Positions 42,301-49,570 of a stretch of 64,000 nucleotides of DNA are shown piece after piece. The stretch lies in contig JABAKD010000016.1 in the NCBI GenBank assembly GCA_012845835.1, forward strand, positions 20,503,196 through 20,567,195. Direction: 5' to 3'. Below the pieces are notes generated by a model. It worked only from the letters and a program-made list of their open reading frames with translations, did no database searches and was not told the origin of the DNA. Each line of letters opens with the position of its first letter. Within the stretch, counting starts at the first letter, position 1. Origin of the DNA: Undaria pinnatifida (lineage: Eukaryota > Sar > Phaeophyceae > Laminariales > Alariaceae). The position numbers were made by a program, and so were the translations under genes.

Positions 42301-45233
42301 TTAGGCTTGGCATGGTCACGATTATTCTGAGAGTTGTGCGAGCATTGCCCACTTCGTGTTATTCTCTTGGTATTGCTCGAAAAGTACAATTATGCCCACC
42401 TTTTTTTCTAGCATGATGGATATATGCGTGGACGAGTTAACGCAGGGAGTAGAAGAGTCGCTGTCGTAGGTAATAGCATATCGTTTCTGATTGGGGGTGA
42501 CCGAATGTACCAAACGTGTGTGCAGGAGAAGTGGACTTTACGGAACATGTTTACACCCGGTCAGCGCCGCAAGCTCTTCGATCCGGCGCACCTGTGCGAC
42601 GAACTAGGAGATACGAAAAACGAGGTACGACGGCTCTTTCTAATCCCCAATTGGCCAGGGTTAAAGGGAAACATGGCGCAGTTAGAGCGATGCTGCGCTA
42701 AACCAATATTTTGTCGGCGCTTTGCAGCGATATCACACTATGGAATCCGCTATGACGCAAGAAAACGGAGCCTGCACCGGTAGCTGACACCCCGTGAACT
42801 TCTACTTTCGATAAGTACCGCGGTTGACCTTCGCGTACGAGTAGTAGACCCATTTTTTTCGCCCCAGTACCTTCGCTATCTCCCGATCGTTCTCCATTCT
42901 CCAAATCCTTGCCCATGCCCTCTGTCCTTGCCGCGCCGCGTACAACATGCTTGTAGGTGCTGGCGGTGGTAGACCTAGCGACTTCTCCAGATCCTAAACT
43001 GCGCCCCCCCATGAAGACATTGGGGGAACTCGCAACACGAGTCAGCAAACAACTTCTAGAGAATGAGCCATTGTCTGTTGGTGCCGCGTCGGCGGCGACA
43101 GAGCATGAAGCTGACGCTCCACAGCAGTCCGCGCCTCCGTTACGATCGCAAGTTGGATCCCAAGGCGTCTTTTCCACTGGGCCCCCTTTGGTGGCGGTTC
43201 ACGGGGAGGGTATCGGTGGTGACAGTGACGGTGGCGGGTGGACTACAGGCGGGGAAGGGAATGGAAGCGTAGAACTTCGCCAATCGGAGGAGGAAACGGT
43301 TGCGGGAAAGACCGTTTGCATGCCTGAAGTGGTCGTCGACGACAGTGATGCTACTGTTTGCACTTCTCCTGCTGCTAGTGCTTATGCTACCACTGTTGCT
43401 GGTGCTGCGGCTACTGTTGATGCTGCTGCTGCTGCCGCTGCTTCTACTGCATGCTTGACGAACAGTGGTAGCGGTGGAGTCGGTGGCCGCGGGGACGGTG
43501 GTGGTGGTGGTGGTGGTGGTGGTGGTGGTGGTGGTGGTGGTGGTGGTGGTGGTGGTGGTGGTGGTGGTGGTAATACCACTCTTTCTTCTGCCTCGAAGGG
43601 CACATCTGCAACGGCAACTGACACCACTGCTAGTGTGTCGGTAAAAAACGGCGATGCGATGGGAGAAGTGGAGTGCCAAGGATCGATGCCGGACCTTGTC
43701 GACGGCAAGTGGGGGAGCCCGTCTAGCGTCCAAAACGCTATTTCTGCCCCCGGAGAGACGGACGGTGTTCCAGCTTCTCGGGCGGGCGAAGTCCGTGAAG
43801 GTGGCCGCGGTGAAAACGTCAGGATCGGTCAAGTCGGTGCCAGTGCGCCGGTACAGGCCTCCCAGGGGATGACACCGGCTTCTCACAGGGCTGGTGCAAA
43901 CGTGCCCGTCCCTGTTAACGGGAGGGGCACTGTTCGGCAGGGATCCCGTAGAAAAACGTGGAGACCTCCGCAACGTGCCTCGGCTAATAACAGGAACAGA
44001 AGAAAGGGGGCCGAGAGGCTGCGGCGGGCGATACCCTTACCCACCGGGGGCCCTGCTGCTCTCCCGCAAGGGATTGGTAGGACGGCTGGCGACGTCGGTG
44101 GTGTCTGCCACGTTGCACCGACAAGGGAAAACTGGAGAGAGGTCCCAACCGCCCCCCAAGCGCAGCAAGCGGCCTACGGCATGGGATTCACACAGCCATG
44201 GGGGTACCCGCAGACGTTCCAGCAGCCCGAATCCTGGGGGGTGCAACCCCACATCCCATACGAAGCGGGAGTGGCTATGGGGGGCGCCATTTATTGGCCA
44301 GCTCCTCCTGTAGGTTGCGCTCAGAGCTACGCGCCGAGCGTACACGCGCCTGGAAACGCCGGAACACAAAGTCCCTACTTGCCGCACAGAGCGCTGCCAG
44401 ATATCACAGTGTACCACCCGCAGCCAAGCTTGGCAGCAACGGGTGAGGGATGGGATTATGGCCTTCAGCCGCGGTCTGGGTTTCCGGGGTCCGCAGCAGC
44501 ACCGGTGCCCAGCGCGAGACAAGCCCTCCGCTACTGCTACGCCCCACCTCCGCACGCCGCCACCGTACATCAGGGGCATTATGCAGCCACCGCCATGGGT
44601 CCGGGGCACTCGGCGCCTCTATCCGCCGTCGGGACTGTCGGGCCAGTCGGGGCCGCCTGTGTCGGGCAAACAAATATGGACTACCCGACCCCGTCCGGAC
44701 CATGCCAAGGGTACGACCCGCTCCGGGAGAGGGGTAGTGAACCCCCTTGCAGAGAGAGGTTTGTCCAGGAACAACGAGTAGTTTTCCCCCCGTCCCCCTA
44801 TGTTCACGGGGGCTTCGGTGGGGTGGCCGCGTCCCCATTCTCCCCAGAAGCTCGGGCGCCGCCACCCCCGCGGGTGGCCCTCGATTGGGCGAGCGGGGGC
44901 ATCTTTTCCCGGTGCGGTAGCGTTGTGCCGACTGGAGGAGGGGTGGGAGGGGGGCTGTACGGCGGGTACCGCCCCCCCGCTGGTACAGTTTCAGCCATAC
45001 CCGACATTAACTCGTACACGCGGCAACAGGGTGGTTCCTGGCAAGCGGGAGCCGTTCCTCAAGGCTCTCCCTACAGTGGCCCGGCTCCGGCTTTGCGCGC
45101 TCATGCCCCGTGTGGCGGATACGGCGGGTGGGCGGCCACTCCGCAGCAGCCACGTGTCGTCGCGTGCGGGCCCCCTGGGTACTACCATCCGGGTGCATTC
45201 GTCGCCCCCAGACAGAACGTGTGCCGGTACTGA
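30193..45233 (+). CDS. Multi-exon protein kinase with coiled-coil N-terminus and low-complexity tail
   Basis: Twelve coding exons (listed separately) join to about 1364 residues. Residues 1-335 are polar and helical, rich in Lys/Glu/Arg (probable coiled coils), with a short Asn/Thr-rich spacer. The kinase domain spans roughly 335-635: GEGGFG loop at about 338-343, Lys about 361 in KFALK, KAEMSVHNRV helix-C segment, EMGNGDLD hinge region, HNDLKPANILL (catalytic Asp about 463), DFG about 487-489, PPEAL, DVFAMALIIL and KLRPPM at the domain end. HRD is replaced by HND, so it is a non-RD kinase; all residues needed for phosphotransfer are otherwise present. The ~740-residue tail is disordered, with a long polyglycine run encoded by (GGT)25 and a Tyr/Pro/Gly-rich C-terminus. 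Ser/Thr specificity is likely from DLKPAN. The cellular role cannot be deduced. All introns are GT-AG. Exon 4's left border is the least certain. Confidence 0.8.
31666..31749 (+). CDS. Kinase exon 2
   Basis: 28 codons (CAEEERVAFVKDLTEDLHDI...KGE). The acceptor CTTGTGCCAG follows a pyrimidine stretch; the donor is GAG before GTGAGG. Phase 0 on both sides. A longer exon using upstream AGs would break phase. Confidence 0.6.
32100..32555 (+). CDS. Kinase exon 3
   Basis: 152 codons from PLHMISWDHSKAAIQ to LQQAFVMCN. The acceptor is GGACAG and the donor is AAC before GTAAGC. Two helical, charged segments flank an Asn/Thr-rich repeat (about residues 170-190 of the protein). Confidence 0.7.
32715..32938 (+). 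mobile_element. SINE-like element (older copy) in kinase intron 3
   Basis: It aligns with the SINE at 55441: GCCGGCGGTCCCGG head, GTTCGTGAGTTCGGGTCC near the box B position, then AATTGACGCGCGGAAAG and GGTGGGGAGAAGGGATGA...GGCCACAGCTTGCCCAGAAGG. It lacks a clear A tail and is more decayed. Confidence 0.5.
33782..33865 (+). CDS. Kinase exon 4 (left border uncertain)
   Basis: 28 codons (ARRDIIRAARNDAKQELDNI...EKEQ). The acceptor CAATCCAG follows a long pyrimidine-rich stretch; the donor is CAG before GTGAGA. The same frame is open leftwards to about 33620 and other phase-compatible AGs exist there, so the exon could be up to ~55 codons longer. Confidence 0.5.
34131..34370. repeat. (CCCGA)48 pentanucleotide array in kinase intron 4
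   Basis: 240 bp of perfect CCCGA repeats, flanked on both sides by degenerate versions (34071-34130 and 34371-34425). The minus strand is (TCGGG)n. Frames repeating DPTRP or SGRVG are artefacts. Confidence 0.98.
34600..34760. repeat. Degenerate TCGGGTC-type repeat
   Basis: GTCGAGTCGGATCAGGTCGGGTCGG...GACCCGATAAGACCCG...TTTCGAACACCTCC resembles the sequences flanking the perfect array, and those at 31280-31410 and 63590-63725. It is a dispersed family built on the same pentamer. Confidence 0.6.
35431..35506 (-). tRNA. tRNA-like sequence, probably a pseudogene
   Basis: Read on the minus strand, TGGCAGTTGGATAGATC resembles box A and a D-arm. GGTTCAAGTCCCG, about 35 nt downstream, is a perfect box B and T-loop, followed by a GGCATGACCA 3' end. 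The acceptor and anticodon stems do not pair well, so a functional tRNA is unlikely; a tRNA-derived SINE head or decayed tRNA fits better. It lies antisense in kinase intron 4. Confidence 0.35.
35574..35855 (+). CDS. Kinase exon 5 (glycine loop and VAIK-type Lys)
   Basis: 94 codons ending ...KMLGEGGFGCVYEVSVPTLG then KKFALKTLRT. The acceptor is GATGCAG and the donor is ACG before GTGAGC. It contains the ATP-binding loop and the conserved lysine. Confidence 0.85.
36780..36960 (+). repeat. Intronic short repeat, copy in intron 5
   Basis: Contains GGAGGTGTCTCTATTAGGA, GAACGGTGCTCCGTCTCG and AACAAATGAGTACGCCCCC. Related copies lie at 37855-38010 (same strand, intron 6) and, inverted, at about 39800-39860 (intron 8) and 40440-40500 (intron 9). 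Confidence 0.7.
37047..37129 (+). CDS. Kinase exon 6 (helix C)
   Basis: Encodes DEDDDPADSFGLNIQSDGLK then AEMSVHN plus two bases of an Arg codon. The acceptor is AACACAG and the donor is CCG before GTGAGG. The split codon CG+A is completed exactly by exon 7, which strongly supports the model. Helix C Glu is in KAEM. Confidence 0.75.
37425..37465. repeat. (CGGT)n microsatellite in intron 6
   Basis: About ten GGTC/CGGT tetranucleotides with one GGCC variant. Confidence 0.9.
37855..38010 (+). repeat. Intronic short repeat, copy in intron 6
   Basis: Shares GGAGGTGTCTCTATTAGGAG, ACGGTGCTCCGTCTCG and AAATGAGTACGCCCCC with the intron 5 copy. CTCCCTCCGTCC at about 37797 resembles the ends of some Tc1/mariner-type MITEs, but no matching right end was found. 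Confidence 0.65.
38117..38263 (+). CDS. Kinase exon 7 (strands 4-5, hinge)
   Basis: Starts with the base completing Arg, then VPPHANIAQAKAMDDRSSSN, LMLLLEMGNGDLDHLALDGE and onwards to EAF plus AG. The acceptor is GCGGTAG; the donor is TAG before GTGAGG (phase 2). Confidence 0.8.
39537..39688 (+). CDS. Kinase exon 8 (catalytic loop and DFG)
   Basis: Completes Ser, then VVAGAIAGVDHLHQHGIG, HNDLKPANILL and KLIDFGLAL. The acceptor TTCACAG follows a long pyrimidine tract and is the only nearby one in phase with exon 7. The donor is TTGG before GTGAGC (phase 1). An upstream TAATAG acceptor would be out of phase. Confidence 0.85.
39790..39862 (-). repeat. Intronic short repeat, inverted copy in intron 8
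   Basis: CCCTTTCGAGACGGAGTATC and CCTAATAGAGGCACC are the reverse complement of the core shared with introns 5 and 6. Confidence 0.6.
40173..40345 (+). CDS. Kinase exon 9 (activation segment end, helices E-F)
   Basis: Completes Ala, then FGDLCKGHGTLGSMPPEALL, EKHLPCRPEQDVFAMALIIL and SCNMFFNK. The acceptor GTGGCAG follows TTTTCCTTCTT; the donor is AAA before GTGAGT. PPEAL corresponds to the APE motif and DVFA to the conserved helix-F Asp. Confidence 0.85.
40438..40502 (-). repeat. Intronic short repeat, inverted copy in intron 9
   Basis: CTCGAGACGGAGCACCGTTCC and CAGAGATACCTCC are the reverse complement of the same core, more diverged. Confidence 0.55.
41799..41867 (+). CDS. Kinase exon 10
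   Basis: 23 codons (AVEPEGWYEEWKDLEPVYQR, KYL). The acceptor is CTGAAG and the donor is TTG before GTGAGT; phase 0. A C-lobe segment lying between helices F and H. Confidence 0.75.
42526..42624 (+). CDS. Kinase exon 11
   Basis: 33 codons (EKWTLRNMFTPGQRRKLFDP through GDTKNE). The acceptor is GTGTGCAG and the donor is GAG before GTACGA; phase 0. Confidence 0.75.
42957..45233 (+). CDS. Kinase exon 12 (domain end and long tail)
   Basis: 758 codons plus TGA. The acceptor is GCTTGTAG. It begins VLAVVDLATSPDPKLRPPM, the conserved end of the kinase domain (Arg of helix I). The remainder is low complexity: Ala-rich, a polyglycine run at 43497-43571, then Pro/Gly/Tyr/Gln-rich sequence ending VAPRQNVCRY. 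The 2.3 kb open frame is by far the longest in the window. Confidence 0.85.
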   Translation: MLAVVDLATSPDPKLRPPMKTLGELATRVSKQLLENEPLSVGAASAATEHEADAPQQSAPPLRSQVGSQGVFSTGPPLVAVHGEGIGGDSDGGGWTTGGEGNGSVELRQSEEETVAGKTVCMPEVVVDDSDATVCTSPAASAYATTVAGAAATVDAAAAAAASTACLTNSGSGGVGGRGDGGGGGGGGGGGGGGGGGGGGGGGGGNTTLSSASKGTSATATDTTASVSVKNGDAMGEVECQGSMPDLVDGKWGSPSSVQNAISAPGETDGVPASRAGEVREGGRGENVRIGQVGASAPVQASQGMTPASHRAGANVPVPVNGRGTVRQGSRRKTWRPPQRASANNRNRRKGAERLRRAIPLPTGGPAALPQGIGRTAGDVGGVCHVAPTRENWREVPTAPQAQQAAYGMGFTQPWGYPQTFQQPESWGVQPHIPYEAGVAMGGAIYWPAPPVGCAQSYAPSVHAPGNAGTQSPYLPHRALPDITVYHPQPSLAATGEGWDYGLQPRSGFPGSAAAPVPSARQALRYCYAPPPHAATVHQGHYAATAMGPGHSAPLSAVGTVGPVGAACVGQTNMDYPTPSGPCQGYDPLRERGSEPPCRERFVQEQRVVFPPSPYVHGGFGGVAASPFSPEARAPPPPRVALDWASGGIFSRCGSVVPTGGGVGGGLYGGYRPPAGTVSAIPDINSYTRQQGGSWQAGAVPQGSPYSGPAPALRAHAPCGGYGGWAATPQQPRVVACGPPGYYHPGAFVAPRQNVCRY
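43497..43571 (+). repeat. (GGT)25 coding microsatellite
   Basis: An uninterrupted GGT array inside kinase exon 12, encoding polyglycine. Use of a single codon indicates recent expansion and probable length polymorphism. Confidence 0.95.
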
Positions 45234-48020
45234 ATACTGAGTGCTTTCTTCTGAGGAAAGCGTAATACCCTTGGTGATAAAGCATTGGCTGAAGAAGGGC
45301 AATATTCACCGCGGAATCGAGAGTGCGCGGTGGCACGCACATTGCGTGGCGTATGGCCCCAGGGCATGGATAGGCGGTGTAAGGGACTGGACGCAGCAGG
45401 GGGATTGGAACCGTATGTGACGGCTGATGCGGGGGTGGGAGCGTTAGTGCAGTTCAACAGTCTACTATACACATATGAACAGGCTTGAATAGATGTATAT
45501 TAATACCTGGTATGTGTTGGTGCAGAAAACGATCGTCGTGCGAAGGTCCATCCATCCTTGGCTGCAAGCGGTTGGGCTGGGCGCCTTCTTCTTTTTTGTG
45601 TGCAAGGCCGTGGCGGCCAAAATGCAGGCGTCAGATGAAATGTCGGTCATGTCGTTGGAAAGCGAATGTTGCAAACAGGATAGATGGTGGCGGTGGCGTG
45701 TTTCCCTTAGCTCCCTTAGAACTTCACAGTCGCCTTTGAGAATAAACTACTAGGATTGTTTGATAAAATACTTGTAAATAGTGTGTAACACTATTCTTGG
45801 AGTTCTAGAAGGGTTACAGGCGCGTATCAGGGCGGTCAGCTTGTGGCCTGCGCCCAGGCAGCAGTAGCAGTCGATTGAGACGGTGAGCTGTAAGAAGGAC
45901 GTATATCCGCGTGAAGTAGTGGACACCTACTGGGGGGTGGGTGATCGGTGATTTTGTGCCGTGCGCCCAGCTGGATCTGTTGTCGGTGGAGTGAAGGCGA
46001 GGATCGAAAGTTTGCCATGGAACGGGCGTTCACACCAGGCGCCGCCGAAAGCGATCTACTGCTGCTGCTGCTGCTGTTGTTTTGCGTTGTGGACATAAGT
46101 GCACGCTTTAGCCTATGGCACTTATGGAAGGAAGGGATACCGTTTGCTCCATCGAACGTGGACCAATAATCAACACGAATCAACGTCGTACTGCCAAATG
46201 TGGCGTGCGGCGTTGTAATAAAACTCGATCTATATATAACGTCATCTCGTTTAGGAGCCGATCAGTTGGATGGTTTCCCCCGCTTCACTTTCCCCTTCCC
46301 CCGACACTGCGGAACCGGCGCTTGAGACACACGAAGGACAACGCGCCCATTAATGTCGTGGGCCGAATTTCATCATTCCGCTCTAGCTCACTGTGCATGC
46401 TGGTTCACGCTCAAAACCCCAATTTTTTTCCACGGCGAATGTCCACGCCGTTTTTTCGATTCAGACCGTCAAACTTTGCACACGTCTTCTGTGTCCCCTT
46501 GGGAAGACCTCGCCTGTCGTCAGTTGCTTTTTGTTTTTGGCCTGATTTTTTGTTAGTTTAAGATTTTTCAGAAAATGTGGACCACCTTAGCCCAGAATTC
46601 GGCGAAAAACAGACAAACAAATAACATCGGAGGTCATCCCTCGGGATGGTACGTGCAAACATTCAGGGTCAATCTCTCTTAAACGGCGTGGACATTTTGA
46701 TGGTTGAGCGTAAAAATGAGTAATACACGTTATTTCCTTCAAATGGCTTGGTGTTATTGTAGGATCCAGTGTTTTCGCTCGATTCTGCTTTTAATGTTTA
46801 ATACAGTCGGGTCGGATCTTCGATTGTTTGCGTGAAAAACTCTACAGGCATGGCTTGGAGTACGTCCAACCAGATCGTGCATAATTCGGCGCAATTTTGT
46901 TTATTGCCCCCGCTTGGAGAAAGCCTGAATATTATTGAAAAAGGTGAAGACCTGTCATTGATCGATGCGACTTTCACTCCTAGAGACAGCTCAAGGCCGT
47001 TCAAAAACAAACCCTCTGGTCATGGGGATCAGAATGATACCAAGTATTCACTCTTTGACTAGACATTGCCAGAGGCATTCGTGGGGGAGAGAAACTGAGT
47101 TGTAATACTTGAACCAACCTGTAACCAAGATCTGGACCATGATGATACTCCTGCAGAGTGCCTCCTATGATAAGTAGTGCACTCGGTTTGTTCTCTCTCT
47201 TTTCGTCCAACGATATAACCTGAGAGGAGGCCACACAGTAGATCTCGTGTACCGCCGTTTCGCCCTCCTAACATGTCATGTGATGATGGTGCCCACGTGT
47301 ATAATATATGTCAGGGCCGCCCCCTAATGACCTCCAAATGGTAAGTGTGCACCCCCGCCCCCACCGCGCTATTTGCTGACCAAGGGCACTGCGGGGCTTG
47401 GCTCCAGTACTGGAGGAGCGCTTGCACATAATAACTCGTGGGAAATCCCTGCTGCCTTGATGTTTGGTTTCCTCCGTCATACAGAGTACAGAACACCCCA
47501 TTAACAATAAATATCAGAAAAACCGACCCAGGCTGTGTTTCTTATATGAGAACGGTTGCGTGCTACAGTGATTTCAGGATAACGGTGCCCGAATTTAAGT
47601 TTTACCTACAAATATCTGCCTGGCTTTCTTATTCCCCTGGTTTTCATTGTACGTCTTGTTGTATCGCTGTATTCATAATAACGTACCCAAAAAAAATCGA
47701 CGCGAGTCGACGAGGGAAGAAAATACTGAATTATTATCGTGCTAAAAAACGAAGGCACGTACCGTAGTGGGGAGGGAAGAGCACGGCAGCAGCGTTAGTG
47801 CCAGGATAATAAATGAGATGAGGAAAAATGTAGAGAAGAAGAAAATCTGTCACGTCGAGGCTGCACATGCCTTCCCTTGCTGTAATCTGGTGCGGCTTCA
47901 TAGCGTAGGGATGTAAGGCTTCCTTACCTACGTACACATACCTCACACTTTCGTCTGCCAGCAGTAGCGAAATCCAATGAACATGGTACTTTACCCGAGA
48001 GCTGAAAACAGAGAGCAAGA
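45234..48020. other. No recognisable gene
   Basis: Presumed kinase 3' UTR at the left. Small frames (for example 46798-47010 minus and 46832-47062 plus) overlap each other and have no recognised domain or splice-supported extension. A short CTG run occurs near 46059-46076. Confidence 0.4.
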
Positions 48021-48029
48021 AAGACAACT

Positions 48030-48760
48030 TATCACCTCATGACCTTTCTAGCCATCCATGCCGTAACTCTAGTCCATATATCCCCCCCCTTCCCCTCCTA
48101 CGCCCCGTTCTTCCCCACCACCCGCACCATCGCCTAGACCTAGCACCACACTATATAGCAAGTTCCTAACAGGTATACATTTATGCGACCTAAAGCGGCT
48201 GAAAATTCCCCCTTCCCCCCCTCCGCCTCCCCCTTTGAACATTCCGCCCTCCCCTCGCCGGCGGCACGCCTTACAGGATATACCAGTACATGATACGGTG
48301 CTGCATTCATTCCGCAACCGTCAGATTTGTCCCCTTAAAAGGTTTAGAGAGGTTCCGCGCAGAATGAGTTGCTTCCCTCCCCCCCGCTCCCCCCTCTCTT
48401 TCAAACCCCGCCCCCCCCCGCCCCCGGCCCCCACGCCCTTAATATCTCCGCCCCCTCCCCTCACCGGTTTATACGACTTACAGAATATACTTGATAAACA
48501 GATTCATTTCATTCCACAGCTGTCCCTTTTTGTCCCCCACAAAAACGGGTTTTATATTTTCCGCACACAGATTGATTAACATTACCCTGTTGACCCTGGT
48601 ACAAGCTACACTGTAGTTCCAAGGGGAGTCGCCAACCAATATCCTTAATGAGGACACACCCAGTAATTCGCGCGATCGGAGTGTCACACACAGCTTGCAA
48701 AGATGAGTGTCGACGAAAGCTTCGATCTCACAGCTAGCTGCTGGAGTGCGTTTTCATTTG
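48030..48760. repeat. C-rich module, second copy
   Basis: Same orientation and order of conserved stretches as 4455-5165, ending in the MSVDESFDLTA frame at 48703. Confidence 0.8.
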
Positions 48761-48780
48761 TATATTATGCCTCATATAAT
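48703..48780 (+). other. MSVDESFDLTA short frame (copy 8)
   Basis: Frame MSVDESFDLTASCWSAFSFV running to a stop within about 26 codons. Leader CAGCTTGCAAAG before the ATG. Confidence 0.4.
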
Positions 48781-48892
48781 TAGCGATGTCAGAAAATAAT
48801 GGTAACTACATGATTGTACCTATCGATTGAAATATTCTATCTTTCGATCCATGTACAACAACAAATTATGAAGCTTCAACACATTGTTTACT

Positions 48893-49030
48893 ACACCTAA
48901 AAACTGGGTTGCATACTAATCTAACATCAAGCATCGTTACACCTGAAAACTGGGTTGCATACTACATCTAACATCAAACCTTGTTACACCTAAAAACTGG
49001 GTTGCATACTACATCTAACATAAAACCTTC
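48893..49030. repeat. 47-bp triplication
   Basis: ACACCTAAAAACTGGGTTGC...CTAACATCAA occurs three times (about 48893, 48939 and 48986). The inverted homologue at about 26790 has one unit. Confidence 0.85.
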
Positions 49031-49436
49031 TAGAATAATAAACATTACCAGGCAGGTGATATAAAGGGGTGTCTTCTTGCTACAACCGTCAGATTCGTCC
49101 CCTTTAAGGGTTTATAGTTTCCGCGCACATATTGAAATGTCCTGTCCGCCTTCCCCCCCCCCCCCCCCGATCCCCCTTGTTCAAACGCCCCACCTAACAT
49201 AAAAAATCTGCCAGAGTAGTAAACACTACCAGCCAGCTAATGTCATCTCTCACGTCACTATCTTTCTAGCCATCCATGACGTAGCTTTCATACATCCCCT
49301 CCGCCCCCCCTCCCTCCAACGCCCCCTCCTTCCCCACCACCCGCACGATCGCCTAGACCTAGCACCGCGCGTATAGCAAGCCCCTACATTTATGATTAAT
49401 ACACGCGATCGGAGTATCACACACAATGTTGCAAAG

Positions 49437-49570
49437 ATGAGTTTCGACCAAACCTTTGATCTCACAGCTGGAGTGTATCTTAATATTATACAAGGGCTCC
49501 GCATCGCCGGCGCCCATGCTTCGGGTAGGGCAGGGCAGAACTTCGACGAGGAAAAAGGGAAAAAGTTGTA
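49437..49570 (+). other. MSFDQTFDLTAGVY frame (copy 9)
   Basis: 44 codons beginning MSFDQTFDLTAGVYLNIIQG, then running into the inverted 19.3-20.5 kb repeat (GAHASGRAGQNFDEEKGKKL). The leader is TGTTGCAAAG. Confidence 0.4.

Noticed and set aside
43140-43973. 277-codon minus-strand frame
   Set aside because: Mirror of the kinase tail, with polythreonine opposite the GGT run and no recognisable domain.
46798-47062. Overlapping ~70-codon frames on both strands
   Set aside because: No domain, no splice-supported extension, and neither strand is clearly favoured.
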